Shown piece by piece: positions 1 through 7,285 of a stretch of DNA of 27,341 bases (position 1 is the stretch's first letter; every line of letters starts with the position of its first letter). This DNA is from an uncultured Clostridia bacterium (GTDB lineage: Bacteria; Bacillota; Clostridia; Christensenellales; Borkfalkiaceae): assembly GCA_945834965.1 (NCBI GenBank), contig CAMAHZ010000003.1, positions 1 through 27,341 of the forward strand, written 5' to 3'. The position numbers and the translations under genes were made by a program. The notes beneath the pieces are model-generated. The model did no database searches. It saw only the letters and a program-made list of their open reading frames with translations, and was not told the origin of the DNA.

Positions 1-544
1 TATCTTGTAATAAAACCTCATTTTGATTGAAATTTATAATTTTATCAAATTTAACTACTGAATAGGTAGTTTGAGCCACTAAACAGATATTTTTATCAGC
101 TAAAAACGATAAATCTGCGTTCTCGTCTTCTATAACTGCCGCGTCGTTTTCGCACCAGCCGAGTAAGCCGACAACTTCCGGGTGGTCGCGTTTACCGCAA
201 ATTACAACGTATTTACCTTCTTTATGCGCAAAAGAAACTATCTTTTGCGTACGGCGAACGAATTCGCACGTGCAATCAACGTACTTGATATTCCGTTTTT
301 CACACTCTTTATATACCGCAGGCGGAACGCCGTGAGAGCGAAAAATAACGGTACAGCCGTCGGGCATTTCTTCAAGCGACTCAACGACTTTAATTCCCCG
401 CTCTTCTATGCGGCGGGTAACGCTTTCGTTATGAATTATCTCACCGAGTAGATATACGCCGTCGGGCGGCATAGTCATAGCAGTTTCTACAGCCCTGCGA
501 ACGCCCTTACAAAATCCGCTGTTTTCAGCAATTATTACCTTCAT
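1..544 (-). CDS. ispH: 4-hydroxy-3-methylbut-2-enyl diphosphate reductase (IspH), C-terminal part cut off
   Basis: IspH is the iron-sulfur enzyme of the last step of the MEP isoprenoid pathway, making IPP and DMAPP. I translated this frame by hand: it begins MKVIIAENSGFCKGVRRAVE and stays open for 181 codons to the window edge, so there is no stop in view. Visible family landmarks are the first cluster cysteine in GFCKGV (C12), GEIIHN, RSHGVPP, the second cysteine region DCTCEFV, GKRDHPEV and AQTT. The third cluster cysteine would lie beyond the edge. The start ATG (544-542) overlaps the stop of plsC as ATGA, which implies translational coupling. In many Clostridia ispH continues into, or is followed by, a ribosomal protein S1 region; that cannot be seen here. 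Confidence 0.95.
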   Translation of the reverse strand, partial: MKVIIAENSGFCKGVRRAVETAMTMPPDGVYLLGEIIHNESVTRRIEERGIKVVESLEEMPDGCTVIFRSHGVPPAVYKECEKRNIKYVDCTCEFVRRTQKIVSFAHKEGKYVVICGKRDHPEVVGLLGWCENDAAVIEDENADLSFLADKNICLVAQTTYSVVKFDKIINFNQNEVLLQD

Positions 545-1206
545 TTAGACTTCTTTTTCACCGGCTTAATATTATACTTTTCAATGAAAGAAAGACGCAT
601 ATTGTTTAACGCTTCTCTCATCTTTTCGTCGCACTTTTCAAGCTCTTCTTTGGTTACTTTCTTACCGTAATACTGCCTGAATTCAATAGGGTCGCCTATG
701 ATAACGCAAGTTCTTTTAAACAGCCTTACGGGGGTAATTTTAATTATAGGCACGATAGGCGTACGGGTTTTAATAGAGAGCGCCGCCGCGCCGCCGTGAA
801 AAGGCAAAAGCTCGCCGTACCCTTTATTTCTCGTACCTTCAGGAAAGATATTTATTACGCCGCCTTCCTTTAAAACCTTTAACGACTGCTTAACGGTAGC
901 CACGTCGCTACCGTCTCTCTTTGCGGGAATACATTGACATTTTTTCACAAACCAACCTAAAAAACCCCCTTTATCCCAAAGTTCCTGTTTAGCGATAAAG
1001 TAGACGGGTTTATCGGTTATTCTCAAAGGAAAAGCAACGTCTAAGTAGCTGTAGTGGTTGCCGATAATTATAAGACTTCCGTCGTTATATTTCGTCGTAT
1101 TTCCGTAAAGCTTATAGGGGCAAAACCACCTGAAAAAATACTTTTCGGCAAATCTTATAAGCTTGAACATAAAGTTCATACTTTTTTTTGCGTCTTTATT
1201 TTTCAT
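541..1206 (-). CDS. plsC: 1-acyl-sn-glycerol-3-phosphate acyltransferase (PlsC family)
   Basis: Adds the second acyl chain to lysophosphatidic acid to make phosphatidic acid at the cytoplasmic membrane. The 221-residue protein has the HX4D catalytic motif (H51, D56 in NHYSYLD) and the substrate-binding FPEGTR motif (121-126), followed by PFHGGAAAL and the IVPI block, all in the usual order. Size is normal for the family. It starts 3 bases after the aroH-cmk stop and its own stop overlaps the ispH start by four bases, so it lies inside the operon. The SD before the first ATG is weak (a GAGAAAG stretch), so the start probably depends on coupling. An in-frame ATG at codon 10 is an alternative start, but it has no better ribosome site. 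Confidence 0.93.
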   Translation of the reverse strand: MKNKDAKKSMNFMFKLIRFAEKYFFRWFCPYKLYGNTTKYNDGSLIIIGNHYSYLDVAFPLRITDKPVYFIAKQELWDKGGFLGWFVKKCQCIPAKRDGSDVATVKQSLKVLKEGGVINIFPEGTRNKGYGELLPFHGGAAALSIKTRTPIVPIIKITPVRLFKRTCVIIGDPIEFRQYYGKKVTKEELEKCDEKMREALNNMRLSFIEKYNIKPVKKKSK

Positions 1207-1209
1207 AGA

Positions 1210-2217
1210 TTAAACTTTCTCTTGAATGGATTTTATTATCTCGGCTACGACTTCGTCGATATTCATATCGGAAGTATCTATAACAATTGCGTCGTCAGCC
1301 TGTTTTAAAGGTGCGATTGCACGGTTTTTATCCTGAAAATCTCTTTCGTTAATCTCGCTTAATACGCTTTCATAGCTCTGCTCAGACCCCTTGTACTTCT
1401 CGTCGTCGTACCTTCTTTTCGCCCTGATTTCAGCCGACGCGGTAAGATAGAACTTAAAGCGACAATCGGGCAAAACGTTGGTGCCGATATCTCTGCCGTC
1501 GAGTATGCAGGAAGTCTTTTTAGCAATTTCTCTCTGCAAAGCGACCATCTTTTGGCGAACGAAACCGTATGCGGATACGTAAGACGCAATAAGAGAAACC
1601 TGAGGAGTCCTTATCTGGTCGGATACGTCTTCGCCGTCGAGTAAGGTTACCTGCCTTCCGTCCCTGTATTCAATCTTGATTTTAAGCTTTTCAACGACGT
1701 GTTTAACGCTATCTTTTTCTGCATAATCGGCATTTTGCCTGATACACTGCAAGGCAATAGCCCTGTACATAGCGCCTGTATCGAGATATAAAATACCCAT
1801 TTTTTCTGCAATAAGCTTACAAACGGTACTCTTTCCGCTACCTGCAGGTCCGTCTACCGCAATATTTACGACTTCGGTCAAGTCCTTTCTTAAAACCTTT
1901 GCGCCGTTTAAATACACGTGGTGAGCCTGCCTTTCAATTTCCGCAAGCACCATTACCCTGATGCAGAGCTTTAAAGCGCCTTGAATGTCTGGTTCGGTAG
2001 AAGAATATAAAGGGCAAGCCGAAAAACCTGCTTCCCTTGCAGCCTTTGCAGGGTAAAAAGATTTAATATCGCCCGTGCTTGAAAACATAATGCAAATTAT
2101 GTCTTCTTGTTCGATTCGGTTTACTAAAGCAATTTGCTCAAGCAAGTCTTTAACGGCAACTTTCACCTCTTCGGGCGAATCGGTTGAAATTGTAGTAGCA
2201 CCTCTTATTGCTCTCAT
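1210..2217 (-). CDS. Fusion protein: AroH-type chorismate mutase + cytidylate kinase
   Basis: One 335-residue frame carries two enzymes. Residues 1 to about 115 match monofunctional AroH chorismate mutase (chorismate to prephenate): R5 in IRGATT, K58 and R61 in YPAKAAR, E75, R87 in CIRVM, Y102 in HVYL and R110 correspond to the B. subtilis active-site residues; the equivalent of C75 is serine here. From about residue 117 it is cytidylate kinase (CMP/dCMP phosphorylation): P-loop GPAGSGKST (123-131), YLDTGAMYRA (144-153), DGRDIGTNV and the arginine-rich lid. There is almost no linker, and I see no internal start with usable SD spacing before the kinase; the only nearby one, a TTG, sits 1 base from AAAGGA. 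The ATG at 2217 has the SD AGAGGG. It lies 34 bases after the flavoprotein gene and directly before plsC, the usual place of cmk in Clostridia. Confidence 0.9.
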   Translation of the reverse strand: MRAIRGATTISTDSPEEVKVAVKDLLEQIALVNRIEQEDIICIMFSSTGDIKSFYPAKAAREAGFSACPLYSSTEPDIQGALKLCIRVMVLAEIERQAHHVYLNGAKVLRKDLTEVVNIAVDGPAGSGKSTVCKLIAEKMGILYLDTGAMYRAIALQCIRQNADYAEKDSVKHVVEKLKIKIEYRDGRQVTLLDGEDVSDQIRTPQVSLIASYVSAYGFVRQKMVALQREIAKKTSCILDGRDIGTNVLPDCRFKFYLTASAEIRAKRRYDDEKYKGSEQSYESVLSEINERDFQDKNRAIAPLKQADDAIVIDTSDMNIDEVVAEIIKSIQEKV

Positions 2218-2251
2218 AATTATCCCTCTAAAAAAATACTAAAATATGTTG

Positions 2252-3496
2252 TTAAATATAATCGTCGAATATGGAATTTCCTGCGGCGTAACCCGTCGAA
2301 AAGGCAATTTGAAGATTAAATCCGCCTGTAAACGCGTCAACGTCGAGCACTTCGCCGCAAAAATAAAGCCCCTTAACTATCTTACTCTCCATCGTTTTGG
2401 GGTTTATTTGCTTAACGTCCACGCCGCCTGAAGTTACGATTGCTTCGTTGAATGAACGAAGGGAAACGGGTTGCATTTCAAAATTCTTTAAAACGGTTAT
2501 AAGTGCGTTTCTCTCTGCGCGACTTATAGAATTGGCTTTCTTCTCGCCGTCCAGATTTGACCTTTTTATCACTTCTTCGATAAGCGCAACGGGTAAAAGC
2601 GAACGCAAGACTATTTTTAAACTCTTATTAGGAGAAGAAGTAAACTCTCTTAAAAGTCTATCATTTAACTGTTCAACTGTCAACGCCGGTTTTAAATCAA
2701 GCGAAAACCTGACCGAATTAAAATCTAACCTATTTATCAAACTCGACACGGTCAAAACCACGGGTCCCGATATGCCGAAATGGGTAAACATAAATTCACC
2801 GAACTCGGAACAAAGCTTTTTACCGCCATAATAAGCCGTTAGATTTACGTTTTTAAGCGAAAGACCTTGCAACTTAGCAAAGTAATTACCCTTAAGATTA
2901 ATTCCGCAAAGCGCAGGCTTAGGGTCTATTACGCTGTGCCCCGTCTCTTTAGCAAAATCATAGCCGTCCCCTGTTGAACCCGTGCTGGGGTAACTTACGC
3001 CGCCCGTACAAACAATAACTTTATCAGTCTTAAAAACCTGATTTTTGCCGTCAATATTAACGATTATGTCTGACACAGTACTTTCTAAAACTTCGATTTT
3101 TTCAACTTTAGCGTTAAAAACAAATTTTACGCCTACTTTTTGGCAAAGTTTTTCTAAACACTTAGTAACGTCGCTCGCCTTGTCGCTTACGGGAAAAACC
3201 CTGTTTCCCCTTTCTACTTTAAGCTTTAAGCCGCCTTCTTCTAAAAGAGCCATTAAATCTTCGGGTGAAAAATTATTGATTGCACCCGTCAAAAATTTTG
3301 AATTATTTACGACGTTTTTTAAAAACTCATAGGGCGGTACGCAGTTTGTTACGTTACAGCGTCCTTTGCCTGTTATATAAATCTTCTTGCCGCATTTTTC
3401 GTTACGTTCAAAAACGGTGACCTTATTATTATTCCTTGCCGCTGCATACGCGGCAATAAGTCCTGCGGCCCCTGCGCCGATTATCGATACTTGCAT
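2252..3496 (-). CDS. NAD(P)/FAD-dependent oxidoreductase of the BaiN / HI0933 (YhiN) family
   Basis: A 414-residue flavoprotein. The N-terminus is a Rossmann dinucleotide fold (GAGAAG at residues 7-12) followed by the family signature KCGKKIYITGKGRCN. The C-terminus has the second FAD-contact block, with GGVDVKQINP, GLYFCGEVLDVD and GGFNLQIAFSTG. The family is common in anaerobes; one member was named BaiN for a proposed role in bile-acid reduction, but the general substrate is unsettled and I do not assign one. It lies upstream of cmk-plsC-ispH, a conserved clostridial arrangement. The start must be this ATG because the Rossmann fold begins at once, yet the preceding bases show no SD, and a strong hairpin ends about 13 bases before it. 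Confidence 0.88.
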   Translation of the reverse strand: MQVSIIGAGAAGLIAAYAAARNNNKVTVFERNEKCGKKIYITGKGRCNVTNCVPPYEFLKNVVNNSKFLTGAINNFSPEDLMALLEEGGLKLKVERGNRVFPVSDKASDVTKCLEKLCQKVGVKFVFNAKVEKIEVLESTVSDIIVNIDGKNQVFKTDKVIVCTGGVSYPSTGSTGDGYDFAKETGHSVIDPKPALCGINLKGNYFAKLQGLSLKNVNLTAYYGGKKLCSEFGEFMFTHFGISGPVVLTVSSLINRLDFNSVRFSLDLKPALTVEQLNDRLLREFTSSPNKSLKIVLRSLLPVALIEEVIKRSNLDGEKKANSISRAERNALITVLKNFEMQPVSLRSFNEAIVTSGGVDVKQINPKTMESKIVKGLYFCGEVLDVDAFTGGFNLQIAFSTGYAAGNSIFDDYI

Positions 3497-3509
3497 AAGA
3501 TAGGTTAAA

Positions 3510-3532
3510 GCGGCGTAATTGAATTACGCCGC
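3510..3532 (-). terminator. Hairpin after oadA, probable weak terminator or attenuator
   Basis: Arms GCGGCGTAATT and AATTACGCCGC flank one central base, giving a stable stem of at least 9 bp with a short loop. Read on the minus strand it lies just after the oadA stop and is followed by only three U residues. It can act as the end of the decarboxylase operon, but the short U tract suggests leaky termination into the flavoprotein gene, which has no promoter that I can see. Confidence 0.6.
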
Positions 3533-3539
3533 AAATAAA

Positions 3540-4967
3540 TTATACGGGATATACTTTGTTAGGGTTTTTAGCCATATCGGTATCAACGCCCAACTTCTGC
3601 GCCTTACGCCACTTAAAGAAGTTTTCGGACACTTCGGGGAATAACGCGTATGAAAGTACGTCTTCTTCCTTTTCATAAAATCCCTTTTCCTTAACGGTTT
3701 TGGTCAAGGTATCCATCTCGTTGCTGATTAAATCTGCAGGGCGGCAGGTAACAACCTGTTCGCCGTTTGCGGTGCATTGTTTTAAGATGTCGGCGTTAAC
3801 TTCGCCGGGAACCTGACCGTATTTACCCAACATCAAGTCTTTATACTGTGCGGTAATGGTCTTATATTTGCCTAACAGCACGTTCCATACAGCCTGTGTT
3901 CCGACTATCTGGCTAGAAGGCGTTACCAACGGGGGATAACCGCAATCTTTTCTTACTTCGGGTACTTCGGCAAGACATTCCATAAGCTTATCTTCCTTAC
4001 CTGCCTGCTTAAGCTGGTTCATAAGGTTGGACATCATACCGCCGGGAACCTGATACAATAAGGTGTTGATATCGATTCTTCTAACCTTAGGATTAAGGAA
4101 ACCGTCTTTTTCAAGCCTTTCAGCAACGCCGTTAAAGTGCTTAACGATAGGTAGAAGCTTTTCAATTTCAATACCAGTATCGTACTGAGTACCCTTTAAT
4201 GTAGCAACTAAAGGTTCGGTTGCAGGGTTTGAAGTGCCGTTGCCAAGGGGCGAAAGCGCACAGTCGACTATGTCCGCACCGCCCTGAATAGCCATAAGGT
4301 TAATCATATCGCCCGTACCCGTAGTATTATGGGTATGAACGTGGATTTTCGTTTCAGGTCTTAACTCAGCCCTGATTTCCTTAACAAGGTCGTATACGGT
4401 GAAAGGCAATAAAAGGTTTGCCATATCCTTAATACAGATATTGTCGGCACCCATATCTTCGAGCTGTTTTGCAAGGTCAACAAAGTACTTGGTCGTGTGA
4501 ACGGGGCTTGTGGTGTACGACATTGTCGCTTCGCAAACGCACTTGCCGCCGGCGCCGTACTTTTTAATTGCTTTCATAGACGCTTCAAGATTTCTGGGGT
4601 CGTTTAACGCGTCGAACACCCTTATAACGCCTACGCCGTTTTCGATTGACTTTTCAACAAATCTTTCTACCACGTCGTCCGCATAGTGCCTGTAGCCGAG
4701 CAAGTTCTGACCGCGAAGCAACATCTGAATAGGCGTCTTTTTGAGATATTTCTTTAAATTTCTAAGTCTGTCCCAAGGGTCTTCGTTCAAGAATCTTAAG
4801 CAAGAGTCAAACGTAGCCCCACCCCAAGCTTCAAGCGAATAATAACCGATTTCATCCAAAAGCGGTAAAACGGGTTCCATTTCTTCAAATTTCATACGGG
4901 TTGCCGCCTGAGACTGATGGGCATCCCTTAAAATGGTATCGGTAATATAAATTTTTCTCTTTTCCAT
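3540..4967 (-). CDS. oadA: Oxaloacetate decarboxylase alpha / 5S-type carboxyltransferase subunit without biotin domain
   Basis: Carboxyltransferase that moves CO2 between a 2-oxo acid (oxaloacetate/pyruvate) and biotin on a carrier protein. The HMGL-like TIM barrel begins with ITDTILRDAHQS (metal-binding Asp near residue 10-15). It contains LEAWGGATFD, the carboxylated lysine region ICIKDMA (K180), the metal histidines in HVHTHNT (H211, H213) and LGNGTSNPATE, then the conserved PYC_OADA C-terminal segment. At 475 residues it lacks the C-terminal biotin domain of longer OadA proteins, consistent with a separate carrier encoded two genes upstream. The SD GGAG is 10 bases before the ATG. It is the last gene of the operon, 15 bases after oadB. 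Pyruvate carboxylase subunit B is the alternative name for such proteins; the adjacent OadB favours the decarboxylase role. Confidence 0.92.
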   Translation of the reverse strand: MEKRKIYITDTILRDAHQSQAATRMKFEEMEPVLPLLDEIGYYSLEAWGGATFDSCLRFLNEDPWDRLRNLKKYLKKTPIQMLLRGQNLLGYRHYADDVVERFVEKSIENGVGVIRVFDALNDPRNLEASMKAIKKYGAGGKCVCEATMSYTTSPVHTTKYFVDLAKQLEDMGADNICIKDMANLLLPFTVYDLVKEIRAELRPETKIHVHTHNTTGTGDMINLMAIQGGADIVDCALSPLGNGTSNPATEPLVATLKGTQYDTGIEIEKLLPIVKHFNGVAERLEKDGFLNPKVRRIDINTLLYQVPGGMMSNLMNQLKQAGKEDKLMECLAEVPEVRKDCGYPPLVTPSSQIVGTQAVWNVLLGKYKTITAQYKDLMLGKYGQVPGEVNADILKQCTANGEQVVTCRPADLISNEMDTLTKTVKEKGFYEKEEDVLSYALFPEVSENFFKWRKAQKLGVDTDMAKNPNKVYPV

Positions 4968-4982
4968 AATATTAATACTCCA

Positions 4983-6491
4983 TTAAGCAATAACAGAAGC
5001 TATAGCCGACGCTACCGCAGTACCGTCTACGTATCCGCCGAAACAAGCAAGCAAAATACCTGCCGCAACCGCCGAACCGAGCACACCTGCAACGTTGGGT
5101 CCCATTGCGTGCATAAGCAAGTGGTTTTGGGGGTCGTACTCCCTGCCTACGTCTTCCGAAATTCTCGCCGCCATAGGTACGGCAGAGACGCCGGCAGAAC
5201 CGATTAACGGGTTAATCTTGCCCTTTGTAACCTTGCACATAATCTTTGCAACGAGCAAACCGCCTATCGTGCCGCAGATGAATGCGAACAATCCAAGCAT
5301 AATTATATACAAAGTCTGCACCTGAAGGAACAATTCGCCCTTTGCCTTACAGCCGACTGCAAGTCCTAAGAATATCGTAATGGTATTCATTAGACCGTTC
5401 TGTGCCTGAGACGAAAGTCTGTCCACCACGCCCGATTCCTTGAACAAGTTGCCGAGCATGAGCATACCCAAAAGGGGAACTGCCGAAGGAAGAATTATGC
5501 CTACGACCAAGGTAACAATTATAGGGAATAATACCTTTTCAATCTTGCTTACTTGGCGGAGCTGTTTCATTCTAATCGTACGCTCTTTTTTGGTGGTAAG
5601 CAATCTCATTATAGGCTTTTGAATTATGGGTATCAAAGCCATATAGGAATATGCCGCAATTGCAATCATGGGCAACAAATCGTCCGCTAATTTCTTTGTG
5701 ACGTAGATTGCCGTAGGTCCGTCCGCACCGCCGATAATTGCGATTGACGCCGCTTCTGCAACGGAGAAACCAAGGAAAATTGCAAGCAGGAATGCGATAA
5801 ATACGCCAAGTTGCGCACCTGCGCCTATTAGCATACTCTTGGGATTTGCAATTAACGGACCAAAGTCTGTCATACAGCCTATTCCAAGGAAAATAAGCGG
5901 GGGATAAATAACTTTATCTACACCAAAGTACAGATACCACAAAAGCCCCTTGTTGACTACGGCTTCGTAGCTTTCGTCAAGCACTAAGGAATAATCGAAA
6001 ATCTCGTGGAATTTTGTAACGCCTTCTACAACGTCGCATTGTATAAAGCCCTGAATCGAATAGGTATTCATAAATTCAGCGTAGCCCATTTGCGCCGTAA
6101 CGCCATTAACTAAGTCGGCGTAGCTTGCGTAGTACGAGACGTCGTTTCCTGATATAAACCCTGCCCTTACGAACACTTGCGTGCCGTTTGCCGCATAGAC
6201 GGCAATATTTTCAACGCCGTTAAATACGCCAAGCTCAAGCGAAGTATCCACGGGATGGGTTCCCCAAAGTTCAGCTTCTGCGCCGGGTAAGTTAATTAAA
6301 AACATACCGAACGCTATAGGCAGCAAAAGCATGGGCTCGAATTTCTTAACGATTGCAAGGTACATAAGTATAAAGGAAATTAATAGCATAACGTAGTTCT
6401 GCCATTCACCCTTCATAAAGCCCATATCGTTAAAGAGATTTACAAAGATTTGACCCATGTTGCTGCTGCTTTCAAGTAATGAAGTCAGCAT
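4983..6491 (-). CDS. oadB: Sodium-translocating decarboxylase beta subunit (OadB/MmdB/GcdB family) with enlarged loop
   Basis: Integral membrane subunit that decarboxylates carboxybiotin and exports sodium ions. Typical segments are KKFEPMLLLPIAFG (49-62), GIGCMTDFGPL with the sodium-site Asp (D209), IIGGADGPTAIY (252-263), IGSAGVSAVPMAAR (430-443) and HAMGPNVAGVLGSA (461-474, containing N466 and S473). The protein has 502 residues, whereas beta subunits are usually about 370-430. The excess is a non-hydrophobic stretch at about residues 71-180, between NLPG and GLLWYLYFG. Enterobacterial OadB has a smaller, unrelated-looking expansion at this place; MmdB and GcdB nearly none. SD CGGAGG lies before the ATG, and the gene starts 12 bases after the biotin-carrier stop. 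Either decarboxylase type is possible. Confidence 0.93.
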   Translation of the reverse strand: MLTSLLESSSNMGQIFVNLFNDMGFMKGEWQNYVMLLISFILMYLAIVKKFEPMLLLPIAFGMFLINLPGAEAELWGTHPVDTSLELGVFNGVENIAVYAANGTQVFVRAGFISGNDVSYYASYADLVNGVTAQMGYAEFMNTYSIQGFIQCDVVEGVTKFHEIFDYSLVLDESYEAVVNKGLLWYLYFGVDKVIYPPLIFLGIGCMTDFGPLIANPKSMLIGAGAQLGVFIAFLLAIFLGFSVAEAASIAIIGGADGPTAIYVTKKLADDLLPMIAIAAYSYMALIPIIQKPIMRLLTTKKERTIRMKQLRQVSKIEKVLFPIIVTLVVGIILPSAVPLLGMLMLGNLFKESGVVDRLSSQAQNGLMNTITIFLGLAVGCKAKGELFLQVQTLYIIMLGLFAFICGTIGGLLVAKIMCKVTKGKINPLIGSAGVSAVPMAARISEDVGREYDPQNHLLMHAMGPNVAGVLGSAVAAGILLACFGGYVDGTAVASAIASVIA

Positions 6492-6503
6492 CGTATCCTC
6501 CGA

Positions 6504-6866
6504 TTAACCGATAACCGCAAGTACTGCGTTGGTCTCTACGTTTGCACCCTTATTAACCTGAATGGTTACCTTACCGTCGCAGGGTGCAGTAATATCGTTA
6601 TCCATCTTCATAGCTTCAAGCACGATGATGGGCTGGTCCTTTTTAACGGTGTCGCCGTTATTTACAAGGACGTTTTTGATGAGTCCGGGGAAGGGTGAAA
6701 GCACCTTTTCGCCGTTTGCAGGTGCAGCCGCTACGGGAGCCGCTGCAACGGGTGCGCTGCTCTTTGCAGCGGGTGCGATAATCTGAACTTCACCTACGCT
6801 TTCGCCTACTTCTTCTACGCCTACTGAATAGCTTTTACCGTCAATGGTAACAACAAAATTTCTCAT
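6504..6866 (-). CDS. Biotin carboxyl carrier protein of the decarboxylase complex
   Basis: Small 120-residue carrier that shuttles carboxyl groups on biotin between the carboxyltransferases and OadB. It begins with a short beta-rich segment (FVVTIDGKSYSVGVEEV), has an Ala/Pro-rich flexible linker at about 32-52, then a biotinyl domain at about 53-120 with the biotinylation motif EAMKMDN (K87) and the PFPG turn. This layout matches the 1.3S/MmdC-type carriers. SD AAGGAG precedes the ATG. It is between oadG (9 bases after that gene's stop) and oadB. The biotin ligase that would modify it is not in the window. Confidence 0.93.
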   Translation of the reverse strand: MRNFVVTIDGKSYSVGVEEVGESVGEVQIIAPAAKSSAPVAAAPVAAAPANGEKVLSPFPGLIKNVLVNNGDTVKKDQPIIVLEAMKMDNDITAPCDGKVTIQVNKGANVETNAVLAVIG

Positions 6867-6875
6867 AATGACTCC

Positions 6876-7277
6876 TTAAATTCTCTTTATTCTCTTTACC
6901 GTAAATTCACATTTTTCCTGCTTTTCTTCGTAATAAGCCATAATTGCCGCAATAATAGCCGCTTTTACTTCGTCAGGAATATCACCGTCGTTTTGGGCGG
7001 TTTCAGCCGCTGTGGGTTCCGCTTTCTTCTCAACGGTTTTCTTCGCCTTTTTACCCTTGCTTAAATACTCAAGATTGTTGGTCTTTTTCATTATCAATCC
7101 TACGAGCCAAATCGTGAAGATTATAATAAGAATACCAAGGAAAACGACCACGAAACCGATTAATGCGTATAAAAACGGTTCACCCCAGTTATCAAAGTAG
7201 AAGTTTTCGGGCGATTTATTCTGTCCTGCCCAACTACTTCCGTCACCTTTTACTATTGCTAATAAATTGTTCAGCAT
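6876..7277 (-). CDS. oadG: OadG-like gamma subunit of the sodium pump decarboxylase
   Basis: Small membrane anchor that holds the carboxyltransferase and carrier to OadB. The 133-residue protein has one strong membrane helix (about 35-63), then a Lys/Ala/Glu-rich linker, and ends in the family's typical C-terminus: EVKAAIIAAIMAYYEE followed by a basic strand ending RIKRI. The frame can be extended to a GTG at 7289, but that GTG is part of the sequence GTGAGGA, whose AGGA is a well-spaced SD (5 bases) for the ATG at 7277; I therefore start there. That SD overlaps the stop of the preceding carboxyltransferase gene, implying tight coupling. Sequence similarity in this family is low, so the call rests on architecture plus neighbours. 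Confidence 0.85.
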   Translation of the reverse strand: MLNNLLAIVKGDGSSWAGQNKSPENFYFDNWGEPFLYALIGFVVVFLGILIIIFTIWLVGLIMKKTNNLEYLSKGKKAKKTVEKKAEPTAAETAQNDGDIPDEVKAAIIAAIMAYYEEKQEKCEFTVKRIKRI

Positions 7278-7285
7278 AGTTTTCC

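Noticed and set aside
182..451. Plus-strand frame of 89 codons at the left edge
   Set aside because: Lies antisense inside ispH, whose minus-strand translation matches the family closely.
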